This document shows, one piece after another, positions 52,034 through 60,625 of a stretch of 64,000 bases of DNA; within the stretch, counting starts at the first letter, position 1, and each line of letters starts with the position of its first letter. Source of the DNA: JANQRX01 sp963663975. Its GTDB lineage: Bacteria > Pseudomonadota > Alphaproteobacteria > Rhizobiales > Kaistiaceae. Where the stretch lies: NCBI GenBank assembly GCA_963663975.2, contig CAXXRA010000015.1, positions 1 through 64,000 on the forward strand, in the 5' to 3' direction. Position numbers and translations under genes: made by a program. The notes beneath the pieces were generated by a model. That model searched no databases and had not been told where the DNA came from. It saw only the letters and a list, made by a program, of their open reading frames with translations.

Positions 52034-53152
52034 CTATCCGCCCTGCCGGCGTGAGAATCGGACCTGATCGGCATCGTCGATGCGGCGCTGCCTGGCGGGA
52101 TCGCGATCATGGTCGCGAGTGCGGTCCCGACGGCGAGCTGAGGTGTCCGGTGTGGTCTGAGCGTGCCCGTCACGCCGCGCATCCGCGCCTCGCCACTGCC
52201 GCACCATCGTCTCGGCCACCACCGGCTCCAGGCCGGAGTGGAAATCCGACAATGGAAAGAACCTCGCCACGTCCCTTCCCACCGGGCTCATCATCAGAAA
52301 GACCTGTTGCGCCGTGGCATCGTCCAGGCGCAGCGCCTTGAGCAGGATGGCGAGCGGCTCGCCGGTCTGGTCGTTGATGCTCGCTGCGACGAATTCCGGC
52401 GGAAGGCTCACAGCCTTGGCGATCGCCTCGATGATGTCCGCCGTGCGCCGGCTTCGGGCGTGGCCTACGACCTGGGCGGTGTTGACGATCGTTTCGAAGG
52501 CCGCATCGGCACCCTGGCGTTGATCGCCGGCAGTGATCGGCCGGCTGGCCAGTTCGGCCACCAGTTGCAGCCGCTGGCTGCGGTCCAGAGCAAGAAAGCT
52601 CCAGGCGTCCCGGTGGGCCGTATCAGTGGCTTTGCCGGTCGAGGCGAGGTCGTGCGGTTCGCGGGCGGCCGCGGCTGCGGACAGTTCGCTGCGCTCCTGA
52701 TCCATCAAAGGAGTCGGTTCGCCGTCGGCCTTGCCGCCCACCTGGTTCAGGGCGCTCTTGACCTCGGCTGGTAAATTCCGGCGGCCGGCGATCAAGCGGT
52801 GATGTTCCGGGCCGGTGGCGGAAATAACGGTCAGCAGATCAAACGAGCCCAAGGCGGGTGATTGCGTGATCACTGGCGTGGCCACTTCGAGCACGTCTCG
52901 GGCAAGCATTCTCAGGATCGCAATCGGGGCGTCTTCAATATCCGCCAGACTTTCGGCGATGAACACGCGATCGGCGAGGGGAGCCTCGGGCAGGAGATGG
53001 GCTGCAAGTTCCTCGTACCGCCGCCGCTGATCGGCGCTGTGGTCGCGGTCAAGCGCATAAAGCTCAGTTGTAACGCGCAGCAGCGCGGCGTTTCTGGTTT
53101 TGCGGTTGGCTCTGACGAGTTCGGAGAACCCGTCGGACGTTCTGGCCGCCAT
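52034..53152 (-). CDS. DUF2336-family protein
   Basis: A 372-residue protein of DUF2336, an alphaproteobacterial family of helical repeats with no known enzymatic function. Marks are RVFIAESLADIEDAPIAILR, PVITQSPALGSFDLLTVISA and EFVAASINDQTGEPLAILLK. The C-terminal 40 residues are Arg/Asp-rich (DTSARRRDRTRDHDRDPARQ) and probably disordered. ATG at 53152 is the first good start; an in-frame TTG lies at 53176. There is no signal peptide. Confidence 0.85.
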   Translation of the reverse strand: MAARTSDGFSELVRANRKTRNAALLRVTTELYALDRDHSADQRRRYEELAAHLLPEAPLADRVFIAESLADIEDAPIAILRMLARDVLEVATPVITQSPALGSFDLLTVISATGPEHHRLIAGRRNLPAEVKSALNQVGGKADGEPTPLMDQERSELSAAAAAREPHDLASTGKATDTAHRDAWSFLALDRSQRLQLVAELASRPITAGDQRQGADAAFETIVNTAQVVGHARSRRTADIIEAIAKAVSLPPEFVAASINDQTGEPLAILLKALRLDDATAQQVFLMMSPVGRDVARFFPLSDFHSGLEPVVAETMVRQWRGADARRDGHAQTTPDTSARRRDRTRDHDRDPARQRRIDDADQVRFSRRQGG

Positions 53153-53285
53153 GTCTTGCTGCCCAATGATCGACAACTGCCCTCACGCCGCATCATGGGC
53201 GCGAGTCGTTAGCGGACTGTTAACCTTGCTGACTGATGAATCCGGCCGGTAGGCATGTGGCAACAGCGAACTCGACGGAGGGGCC

Positions 53286-53483
53286 ATGCCCATCGTGGTA
53301 CCGTTTCCGCCTCGGCGGCCAGGATCGCCCAAGGACCAGGTCACCGGGCAATCGGCCAAAATTGTCATCTTTCCCGGCGTGCGTATCGAAAGACGTGACG
53401 ATGTCGATCTCGGGGCGCGGGTTGCCGACGCCGCCGGCAGAAATGACTATCAGGCTTTGGCGGTCGGCGGCCCAGCAGGCTGA
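53286..53483 (+). CDS. Small conserved protein with FPGVRIER motif
   Basis: A 65-residue basic protein: MPIVVPFPPRRPGSPKDQVT, then SAKIVIFPGVRIERRDD. The I-x-FPGVR-x-ER motif occurs in small uncharacterised alphaproteobacterial proteins. It lies in the otherwise empty divergent gap between DUF2336 and the convergent DUF1254 gene. It has no membrane segment. The function is unknown. Confidence 0.55.
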   Translation: MPIVVPFPPRRPGSPKDQVTGQSAKIVIFPGVRIERRDDVDLGARVADAAGRNDYQALAVGGPAG

Positions 53484-53498
53484 GGCCGGTGCTGTTGC

Positions 53499-54044
53499 CT
53501 ACAGACGCTGTTGGCAGGATGCCCGGGACAGCGCGGCGCTGATGCCGTCGGAGGCAGAATCGTCCCCCACGAAGGCACGCAACAACACGAAACCTTCCTT
53601 CATCGCACGCTCGACAATGATGGCGGTCTCCAGCGATGCTGGCGGGTTCTGACGCAAGAGCGCCATCTGGATCGGGGTGATCAACGCCAGATCGAGAGCC
53701 GATCCGCCGGCCGACCCGTCGTTGAGATTGTAAACATTGCGACCCCGCCGATCGAACACCGCGGCCGACCAGAATGTCCGGGGGAATGTGACGTTGATGC
53801 GCACCGGTCCGGACTCGAGATCGAACCTGCATACGGCATGCATCAAGCGCGGATCGAGCAAGGTCAGAACCTCGGAATCGGGCGCTGATTGCGGCAACAC
53901 GTGAAACTTGAGATGGGCGTTGAAATCCTGAATGCGTGACCACGCGCCGTTGGTGGCATAAAGCGGCACCAGAAACACGATCGCTATGTGAATGATGCCG
54001 CCAAGCAGCAGCCCACCGATCAGACCGCCGAGAACGGTTTTCAT
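53499..54044 (-). CDS. DUF1254-family membrane-anchored protein
   Basis: A 181-residue protein with an N-terminal helix (VLGGLIGGLLLGGIIHIAIV) and a DUF1254-type periplasmic domain (LLDPRLMHAVCRFDLESGPV, then PRTFWSAAVFDRRGRNVYNL). It is a short stand-alone form. Its ATG overlaps the stop of the DUF1214 gene (ATGA), so the pair is translated together. In Hyphomicrobiales DUF1254 and DUF1214 proteins are usually adjacent; function unknown. Confidence 0.82.
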   Translation of the reverse strand: MKTVLGGLIGGLLLGGIIHIAIVFLVPLYATNGAWSRIQDFNAHLKFHVLPQSAPDSEVLTLLDPRLMHAVCRFDLESGPVRINVTFPRTFWSAAVFDRRGRNVYNLNDGSAGGSALDLALITPIQMALLRQNPPASLETAIIVERAMKEGFVLLRAFVGDDSASDGISAALSRASCQQRL

Positions 54045-54616
54045 CGGCAGCCAACCTTGCCGATACCCGGCATCACGAGATCGCCGATCTGGCTGCCGGT
54101 GGTCAGTGGCGTATCGTAGAGGCGAAGCACCAAGCCAAAATTTCCGGATGTGCCGACAGGCAGCCAGTTACCGGGCGCGACCTCGGCCGATACGGTGATG
54201 CTGAACAGACCGCTCGTCCCCCGCACGACCTCGCGCGAGTGAAATCCGGCTCGACGGGCGGCATTGGCCATCAAAAGACCCCGCTCGTCGTAAGCGGTCA
54301 GGGTCCACAGCCGCGCCGCAGGCGCCTCGCCGAAGACCTGGTAGACGCACGCGCTGGTCAGTGGATTTCCATCGTCATCATGGGTGGCTGAGAAGGCGAG
54401 GCCCTCACTGGCTCCCAACGGCACCTCGCCGGTGCGCGCCAGCATGGCCAGTGAGTAAGGATCAGGATCTTCGCGGCCGGTGCCGGGCCACGCGGTCCAG
54501 TTCCCGGCCGCCACCGCGCCGAACAATTGTCCCTGCTCAATTGCGTACCAGGCGGTTCCCACGCCCGTTACGGTGGCGACCCCCAGGGCGACAATCAGGC
54601 CGAGCAGCGATCGCAT
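54041..54616 (-). CDS. DUF1214-family exported protein
   Basis: A 191-residue protein with an N-terminal signal anchor (LLGLIVALGVATVTGVGTAW) and a DUF1214 domain: ATHDDDGNPLTSACVYQVFG, PAARLWTLTAYDERGLLMAN and GNWLPVGTSGNFGLVLRLYD. Probable periplasmic partner of the DUF1254 protein encoded by the overlapping downstream gene. Confidence 0.85.
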   Translation of the reverse strand: MRSLLGLIVALGVATVTGVGTAWYAIEQGQLFGAVAAGNWTAWPGTGREDPDPYSLAMLARTGEVPLGASEGLAFSATHDDDGNPLTSACVYQVFGEAPAARLWTLTAYDERGLLMANAARRAGFHSREVVRGTSGLFSITVSAEVAPGNWLPVGTSGNFGLVLRLYDTPLTTGSQIGDLVMPGIGKVGCR

Positions 54617-54682
54617 CGGCTCACCACCGTCCGTGGTCCAGGGGAGCGGGACGGCCCCGCGGTCGCCGCCCGGTCAGCCGGC

Positions 54683-56887
54683 TCAAGGTGCCCGCATTCC
54701 TGTGCCGTCCGTAGCTGCGGCGGGTTCGAGGTATCCGGTGACGGTCACCCCAGCCGCGCTATCACCTTTGGCGTCCGACGGCCGATCGCGGCGGTGCCGC
54801 CGCAGCAGCGCTTCCAGCACGATCAGGCGGACGGTGGTGGCCGTCGACAGGCTGGCCGGTCTGGCCAGACCGCCGTCGCCATCTCCAGCGACTGATGCGG
54901 CGACTGATGTGGGCGATCCCTCCACCGGGAGCCCGGGGTCGGCGATCAGCGGAATGGGCTTCAGTTCGACGCCTTGGTGGGCGTAGGTCATGAACTGCTT
55001 CCAGGTCTGGGCAGGCAAACGGCCGCCGGTCAATCGTCTGGTCGGCGAATAGTTGTCGTTGCCGAACCACACCGCGGCAATGTAATTGCCGGTGTATCCG
55101 ATGAACCAGGCGTCACGATAGGCCGACGTCGTACCGGTTTTTCCCGCAGTGCGGATATTGTCGAGCTTGGCGCGTCGGCCGGTCCCCCATTCGGGCACCT
55201 GCACGAGGATTTCGTTCATCGCCGCGACCGTGTCGTTGTCGAGCACCTGGGCCAGCTCATCCACATCCCGGCGGTCGTAAAGAACCTCGCCGCGGGGGCC
55301 GATAATCTGCGAAAACGCATAGGGCTCGGCCCTGTATCCGCCATTGGCGAAGACCGAGTAGCCACTGGCCATATCGAGCACGGTGACCTCGGAAGCTCCC
55401 AGGGGCAGCGATCGGGTGATCCTGAGCTCGCTGGTCAGGCCCATGGCGTGCGCAACTTCGACGATCTTTTCGCGGCCGATCGCCTGGGCGAGCCGCACCG
55501 GGATGGTGTTGATGGATTTCACCAGCGCCGTGGTCAGCGTGACGGCACCCCGGTATCGTCCCGAATAGTTCCGCGGGCACCAATTGCCAATGCAGATCGG
55601 CGCGTCCCGGACGACACTCTGCGGGTTGAATCCGTTCATCATTGCGGTCGCGTAAACATATGGTTTGAATGACGAGCCGGGCTGCCGCAGCGCCCCCGTG
55701 GCGCGGTTGAACTGGCTTTGACCGTAGTCACGGCCGCCAACCATCGCGCGCACGGCGCCATCGGGCTCCATCGAGGCAAGTGCCGCCTGGCGGACCCGGT
55801 AAGTGTCGCCAAACTGCAGCAGTGAACTTTCCACCGCCTCCTCGGCCGCCCGTTGCATGCCGATGTCGATGGTGGTGCGCACGGTCAGCACCCGCTCGCG
55901 GACGCCGTCCAGTTTCTTGACCTGTTCAAACGCCCAGTCGAGGAAGTAGTCGGGCGAGGACGAGGCGTCGGCGAGTTCGACGACATCGGCCGGCCGGCGT
56001 CGGGCGCCGATGACCTGGCCCTCGGTCAGGAACCCGGCCTGGACCATATTGGTCAGCACTTCGTTTGCCCGCGCCCTAGCCGCCGGCAGGTTGATGTGCG
56101 GCGCGAACCGGGTCGGGGCCTTGAACAAGCCGGCCAGCAGCGCCGCCTCGGCGAGGTCGACATCCTTGACCGACTTGTCGAAATAGAACTCCGATGCGGC
56201 TTCCACGCCGAACGTTCCACCTCCCATGTAAGCCCGGTCGAGATAGAGCTTGAGGATCTCGCGCTTGGTCAGGTTGGCCTCCAGCCACAACGCGATGAAG
56301 GCTTCCTTGATCTTGCGCTCAATGGTCCGTTCGTTGGTCAGGAAGATGTTCTTGGCCAATTGCTGGCTGATCGAGGAGCCGCCCTGGACGACGGCGTTGG
56401 CCCGCAAGTTCTCGACCAGCGCTCGCGCCGTACCCAGCACGTCGATGCCGAAATGGAAGAAAAATCGACGATCCTCGGTGGCCAGCACCGCCTTGACCAG
56501 ATGGTCCGGCATCTCCTCAAGTTCGACCGAATTGTCGAGCTTGATGCCCCGGGTGCCGATTTCGTTGCCGTAACGATCGAGGAAAGTGACCGCAAGGTCA
56601 CCCTTGCTGCGCCAGTCGATCCGCGTTGCGTCAAAGGCGGGTAATGCGAGGGCGAGCAGCAGTATGGCGCTAGCGACGGCCATGTTCAGTCCATCGCCCA
56701 CGATTTCCGTCAGCCCGCGCCAGAACCCGGTCGCCTTGAGTCGTCGCCGCATGAAAAGCGATACCGCCTCGCCGCGTCCGGCGACAAACCGCCCGGCGAC
56801 GAACAGGCTCGAATCGATCCACGCATCGACTTCGATGAGCCGCCAAACTCTGCGCTTCTTCTGGTTGCTCTGAAACGGATCGCCCAA
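54683..56887 (-). CDS. Penicillin-binding protein 1A-family transglycosylase/transpeptidase
   Basis: A 734-residue bifunctional wall synthase. A cytoplasmic N-terminus of about 70 residues precedes one membrane helix (MAVASAILLLALALPAF). The GT51 domain has VLATEDRRFFFHFGIDVLGT with the catalytic Glu, GGSSISQQLAKNIFLTNERT and YLDRAYMGGGTFGVEAAS. The transpeptidase has the Ser in RQPGSSFKPYVYATA (SxxK), SIN in LVKSINTIPV and AGKTGTTSAYRDAWFIGYTG (KTG). The C-terminal tail is rich in Gly/Ala/Arg. It is divergent from the UPF0260 gene. Confidence 0.94.
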   Translation of the reverse strand: MGDPFQSNQKKRRVWRLIEVDAWIDSSLFVAGRFVAGRGEAVSLFMRRRLKATGFWRGLTEIVGDGLNMAVASAILLLALALPAFDATRIDWRSKGDLAVTFLDRYGNEIGTRGIKLDNSVELEEMPDHLVKAVLATEDRRFFFHFGIDVLGTARALVENLRANAVVQGGSSISQQLAKNIFLTNERTIERKIKEAFIALWLEANLTKREILKLYLDRAYMGGGTFGVEAASEFYFDKSVKDVDLAEAALLAGLFKAPTRFAPHINLPAARARANEVLTNMVQAGFLTEGQVIGARRRPADVVELADASSSPDYFLDWAFEQVKKLDGVRERVLTVRTTIDIGMQRAAEEAVESSLLQFGDTYRVRQAALASMEPDGAVRAMVGGRDYGQSQFNRATGALRQPGSSFKPYVYATAMMNGFNPQSVVRDAPICIGNWCPRNYSGRYRGAVTLTTALVKSINTIPVRLAQAIGREKIVEVAHAMGLTSELRITRSLPLGASEVTVLDMASGYSVFANGGYRAEPYAFSQIIGPRGEVLYDRRDVDELAQVLDNDTVAAMNEILVQVPEWGTGRRAKLDNIRTAGKTGTTSAYRDAWFIGYTGNYIAAVWFGNDNYSPTRRLTGGRLPAQTWKQFMTYAHQGVELKPIPLIADPGLPVEGSPTSVAASVAGDGDGGLARPASLSTATTVRLIVLEALLRRHRRDRPSDAKGDSAAGVTVTGYLEPAAATDGTGMRAP

Positions 56888-56957
56888 CGATGTGGCTCCA
56901 CTGAGGTGGAAAATGGTGCTACCAGTTCGCCTGTCGCTGTTGCAAGGATAGACAAGA

Positions 56958-57458
56958 GTGGTTTCGGCGAAAAGCGATTCCGTAACCGAGACACCGTTCT
57001 GGAGGGAACTTTCGCTCGCGCAGATGACCTCTCAGCAATGGGAGTCGCTGTGCGACGGTTGCGCCCGCTGCTGTCTCAACAAGCTGGAATACGAGGACAC
57101 CGGCGAAATCGAGTGGACTGAAATCGCCTGTCGGCTCCTCGATGACGAAACCTGCCGCTGCAAAGACTATGCCAACCGTCACGATCGCGTTCCCGATTGC
57201 GTCGCGCTCACCGCCACCGCGGTGACGACGATCAAATGGTTGCCGCCAACCTGCGCCTATCGACTGGTCGCCGAAGGGCGGGATCTCTACTGGTGGCACC
57301 ATCTGGTCTCAGGTGATCCGAACACCGTGCACTATGCCGGGATTTCGGTCCGTGGCCGCACCCGCAGCGAAGAACAAATTCCCGTCAGCCTGTACGACGA
57401 GCACGTCGTTACCTGGCCGACCGAAGATCCCTATCTGCCGGCCGGCGGCAAGGGCTGA
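56958..57458 (+). CDS. UPF0260/YcgN-family Cys-cluster protein
   Basis: A 166-residue protein with a conserved cysteine pattern (LCDGCARCCLNKLEYEDTGE, CRLLDDETCRCKDYANR, VPDCVAL) that may bind an Fe-S cluster or zinc. The start is GTG at 56958. Family members are common in proteobacteria and uncharacterised. It is divergent from the PBP gene with a 70-base gap. Confidence 0.9.
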   Translation: MVSAKSDSVTETPFWRELSLAQMTSQQWESLCDGCARCCLNKLEYEDTGEIEWTEIACRLLDDETCRCKDYANRHDRVPDCVALTATAVTTIKWLPPTCAYRLVAEGRDLYWWHHLVSGDPNTVHYAGISVRGRTRSEEQIPVSLYDEHVVTWPTEDPYLPAGGKG

Positions 57459-57508
57459 GCCTTCGGCATTCAGCACGTATTCAGGTTGATCCCGCTAATA
57501 AACCACAC

Positions 57509-57898
57509 ATGATGTCCAGATTTCTGGCCTCTTTTGCCCTTTGGGTGATGATGCTGGCCGGCATGGTGGCGGCCGGCGCGGCGCCGGCATATGCGGGCCT
57601 GGCGGCAACCGGCCCTGCGTCGGCCCATGAGGTCAATACCAATGCCGATGATGGAGTGATGCTGGCCCAGGGCTGCCTGTCCGGGCAGCAGGCGCGCGCG
57701 GCCGTCCAGTCCGGCCTGGCAATTCCGTTGTCGCAGGTGATCATACGTATCCGCAACGCAACCGGCGGCCAGGTGCTCCCACCGCCTCAATTGTGCTCGT
57801 CCGGCGGCCGGCTGGTCTATCTGATCAACGTCCTGACCGACAATCAAGTTCGCTCGCTGACGGTTGATGCGGCAAGCGGTAGTATCCTCGGTTATTGA
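57509..57898 (+). CDS. PepSY-like exported small protein, FeuN-like candidate
   Basis: A 129-residue protein with a signal peptide (FLASFALWVMMLAGMVAAGA, cut near PAYAG) and one PepSY-like module (GCLSGQQARAAVQSGLAIPL, then GGRLVYLINVLTDNQVRSLT, VDAASGSILGY). It lies 19 bases before the response regulator. In Sinorhizobium the small periplasmic protein FeuN, encoded just ahead of feuPQ, restrains the kinase FeuQ. Position and localisation fit; sequence homology to FeuN was not tested. Confidence 0.75.
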   Translation: MMSRFLASFALWVMMLAGMVAAGAAPAYAGLAATGPASAHEVNTNADDGVMLAQGCLSGQQARAAVQSGLAIPLSQVIIRIRNATGGQVLPPPQLCSSGGRLVYLINVLTDNQVRSLTVDAASGSILGY

Positions 57899-57917
57899 CG
57901 GTCAACGGAGGCAGACA

Positions 57918-58589
57918 TTGCGGGTCCTGGTAGTTGAAGACGACGCCGATCTCGGCCGGCAGCTTGGTGATGCGCTGCAGGAAGCCGGTTACGCGGTGGA
58001 TCGAGCCAACGATGGCGAGGAAGGGCATTTTCTCGGCGACACCGAGCCCTACGACGCGGTCGTGCTGGACATCGGATTGCCGCTGATGGACGGTATCAGC
58101 GTACTGGAAAAATGGCGCCGCGATGGGCGCACCATGCCCGTCCTGATCCTGACCGCGCGCGACCGGTGGAGTGACAAGGTTCAGGGTATCGACGCCGGGG
58201 CCGACGACTATGTCGCGAAACCTTTCCACATCGAGGAGGTTCTAGCCCGTGTGCGGGCGCTGGTGCGCCGGGCCGCGGGCCATGCTAGCAACGAAATCGA
58301 GTGTGGCCCGGTTCGTTTCGACAGCCGTTCCGGCCGCGTGTCGGTCGACGGCAATCCGGTCAAGCTGACCTCGCACGAATACCGCGTTCTGGAGTATCTG
58401 ATGCATCATCGCGATCGGGTCGTATCGCGATCGGAATTGATCGAGCATCTGTACGATCAGGATTTCGACCGCGATTCCAACACGATCGAGGTGTTCATTG
58501 GCCGTTTGCGCAAGAAACTGGCGGTTGATTTGATCGAGACGGTGCGCGGACTCGGATATCGGGTGGTTGAACCTGGACATGCGGGCTAG
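57918..58589 (+). CDS. feuP: OmpR-family response regulator, FeuP-like
   Basis: A 223-residue regulator. The receiver has the acidic pair in VVEDDADLG, the phospho-acceptor in AVVLDIGLPLMDGISVLEKW and Lys in YVAKPFHIEEVLARVRALV. The winged-helix output domain ends FIGRLRKKLAVDLIETVRGL. A TTG start at 57918 has GGAGG 6 bases upstream. It overlaps the kinase gene. The adjoining ccm genes match the feuPQ-cycHJK neighbourhood of rhizobia; the symbol rests on this. Confidence 0.88.
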   Translation: MRVLVVEDDADLGRQLGDALQEAGYAVDRANDGEEGHFLGDTEPYDAVVLDIGLPLMDGISVLEKWRRDGRTMPVLILTARDRWSDKVQGIDAGADDYVAKPFHIEEVLARVRALVRRAAGHASNEIECGPVRFDSRSGRVSVDGNPVKLTSHEYRVLEYLMHHRDRVVSRSELIEHLYDQDFDRDSNTIEVFIGRLRKKLAVDLIETVRGLGYRVVEPGHAG

Positions 58590-59946
58590 GTCGCTCGCCA
58601 GCCGTTTGATCGTCGCGGCCTCGCTGTGGACCGCCGCTGCGCTCATCGTGGCCGCCCTGATTCTCACCTTCCTGTACCGGCAAACCGTCGAGACCGCCTT
58701 TGACGCGCGGCTCAATGTTTACCTTCAGTCCCTGATTGGCGCGCTTGCCGCCCAGGATTCGGCTGAGCCGACCGATCCCGGCAATCTTGGCGAGCAGCGC
58801 TTCGAACTCCTGTTTTCCGGTTGGTACTGGCAGATTCAGGACCCCGCCGATGGTGCCATCCTGCTGACCTCGGCCTCGCTGTTTGCCGAATATCTCGATA
58901 TCGGCGAAGCGACCGGGATCAAGGTGGCGGAGGGCATCCGCTCCGGGTCGTTGAGCGGCCCACTCGGTCAGGCATTGAGGATCACCGCCCGCACGGTGAC
59001 GTTTTCCGGCGACCGTCAGCTCGACGTCGTGATCGCCGGTGACGCCGGTGAACTCGACGTTCAGACGGCTGAGTTCGGCACCAGCGTTGCCCTCACCCTG
59101 GCGGTCTTCGGAGTCGGCCTGGTTGTCGCAACGACCATCCAGATCCGATGGGGGCTGCGGCCGCTGGATCAGGTCAGGCGGGCGCTGGCCGACCTTCGCA
59201 GCGGTCGCGAAGGCCGGTTCGAGGGACCCTTCCCAAGCGAAATCGCACCGCTTGCCAGGGAGTTGAACGCCGTTATTGAATCAAATCAGCAAGTGATCGA
59301 AAGGGCGCGGACCCAGGTCGGCAATCTCGCCCACGCATTGAAAACGCCGCTCAGCGTGGTCTTGAACGAGAGCCGGTCCGGCGATGCGGCGGCGGCGTCA
59401 AAGATCGTCGAACAGGCCGAACTGATGCGCCGCCAGATTGATCACTACCTCGATCGCGCCCAAATTGCCGCCCGGACGGACGTGATCGGCGCACTGACCG
59501 AGGTCAGGCCCGTTGTCGAGCGGATGGTGCGGGCGATGACCCGGCTGCACATCGATCGTGGCATTGAGATCACATCAAGCGTGCCCGTGGCGCTCCGCTT
59601 CAGGGGAGAGCAACAGGACCTGGAAGAGATCGTCGGCAACCTGGTCGACAATGCCTGCAAATGGGCCCGCAGCGAGGTGGTCGTGTGCGCCGAGTCGGCG
59701 CCGGCGCGCGGCGTCGACGACCAGAGGCTGATGATCACCATCGACGATGACGGCGCCGGTCTTACCGATCAACAGCGCGTTGAGGTCACCGCCCGCGGGC
59801 GGCGCCTCGACGAATCCAAACCCGGATCGGGGCTCGGCCTGTCGATCGTCAGCGATCTCGTCGGGCTCTATGACGGCGAATTTCATCTGCACGAAGCGCC
59901 GAGCGGGGGATTGCGTGCTCAAGTTGTGCTACCCGCCGCTTTGTGA
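58579..59946 (+). CDS. feuQ: Sensor histidine kinase, FeuQ-like
   Basis: A 455-residue kinase with two membrane helices (LIVAASLWTAAALIVAALIL; VALTLAVFGVGLVVATTIQI) around a periplasmic domain of about 130 residues, a HAMP segment, the phospho-accepting His in NLAHALKTPLSVVLNESRSG and the ATPase boxes N (EEIVGNLVDNACKWA), G1 (ITIDDDGAGL) and G2 (SKPGSGLGLSIVSDLVG). ATG at 58579 overlaps the regulator gene. In Sinorhizobium this system controls envelope genes such as ndvA; here that is inference. Confidence 0.88.
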   Translation: MRARSLASRLIVAASLWTAAALIVAALILTFLYRQTVETAFDARLNVYLQSLIGALAAQDSAEPTDPGNLGEQRFELLFSGWYWQIQDPADGAILLTSASLFAEYLDIGEATGIKVAEGIRSGSLSGPLGQALRITARTVTFSGDRQLDVVIAGDAGELDVQTAEFGTSVALTLAVFGVGLVVATTIQIRWGLRPLDQVRRALADLRSGREGRFEGPFPSEIAPLARELNAVIESNQQVIERARTQVGNLAHALKTPLSVVLNESRSGDAAAASKIVEQAELMRRQIDHYLDRAQIAARTDVIGALTEVRPVVERMVRAMTRLHIDRGIEITSSVPVALRFRGEQQDLEEIVGNLVDNACKWARSEVVVCAESAPARGVDDQRLMITIDDDGAGLTDQQRVEVTARGRRLDESKPGSGLGLSIVSDLVGLYDGEFHLHEAPSGGLRAQVVLPAAL

Positions 59947-60035
59947 GTGATTTTCTCATTTCCGCCACGCTCCACTTGCAGTATTGCAGGTCTCGCTCAG
60001 CCGCCACCGAAGTCAACCAGGGGTCACCGCAGCGC

Positions 60036-60419
60036 ATGAAAGCCGTCTCGTTGGCCATCGGATGTCTTGCTGCCGGGTTGACCCTGTCGGCATGTCAGTC
60101 GGGCGCGCTCGGCCGATCTGCTGCGACGATCAAGGGTGGTCTGGCTTCGGCCGACATTGGCCGCGGGCTGGGATTTTTCGATCGCGCCAAGGCGCTCCGC
60201 ACCGAGTACCAGGCGCTGGAGTTTGGCGCCACCGGCGCGCCGGTCCAATGGAGCGGGCGGAGCGGACGCCGCGGCAGTGTGATTCCGGGGCCGAGCTACC
60301 GCGTCAACACGGTCGGCTGCCGTGACTACAGCCACACGATCTACCAGGGTGAGGAGGCCGCGGTCGCACGCGGCACTGCCTGCCGCCAGCCGGACGGCAT
60401 CTGGCGGCCTGCGACGTAG
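60036..60419 (+). CDS. Outer-membrane lipoprotein, RT0821/Lpp0805 surface-antigen type
   Basis: A 127-residue protein with a lipoprotein signal (KAVSLAIGCLAAGLTLSACQ, Cys at residue 19), a Gly-rich middle, and the family ending NTVGCRDYSHTIYQGEEAAV, ARGTACRQPDGIWRPAT. The ATG at 60036 is chosen for the signal; a longer frame begins at 59943. Its TAG stop is formed by the TA flank plus the first base of repeat copy 3, so the last residues may not be native. Confidence 0.83.
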   Translation: MKAVSLAIGCLAAGLTLSACQSGALGRSAATIKGGLASADIGRGLGFFDRAKALRTEYQALEFGATGAPVQWSGRSGRRGSVIPGPSYRVNTVGCRDYSHTIYQGEEAAVARGTACRQPDGIWRPAT

Positions 60420-60606
60420 AGCCCTTTCGACCAACTCGAAGCCATTCTGACGGAGCGATTTTGTGACAGGATCAAGTCAAGGCTCAATGAGCGTATCTGG
60501 ATATGATCGAGGGGCTTGGCGCAGGAATTGGGGCGAAATAGCGCATCCCTTTCGGTTTCTCGCCAATCGTGAGACAGAATTGACTCCGAGTTGGTTGAAA
60601 GGGCTC
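60419..60606 (+). repeat. Interspersed inverted-repeat element, copy 3
   Basis: Ends GAGCCCTTTCGACCAACTC and the complement of GAGCCCTTTCAACCAACTC, flanked by TA on both sides (60417-60418, 60607-60608). It is 188 bp. It shares long internal stretches with copy 1 in reverse orientation. It lies between the lipoprotein gene and ccmI, replacing most of the intergenic space. Confidence 0.87.
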
Positions 60607-60625
60607 TAGATAGAGCTTGGATCAA

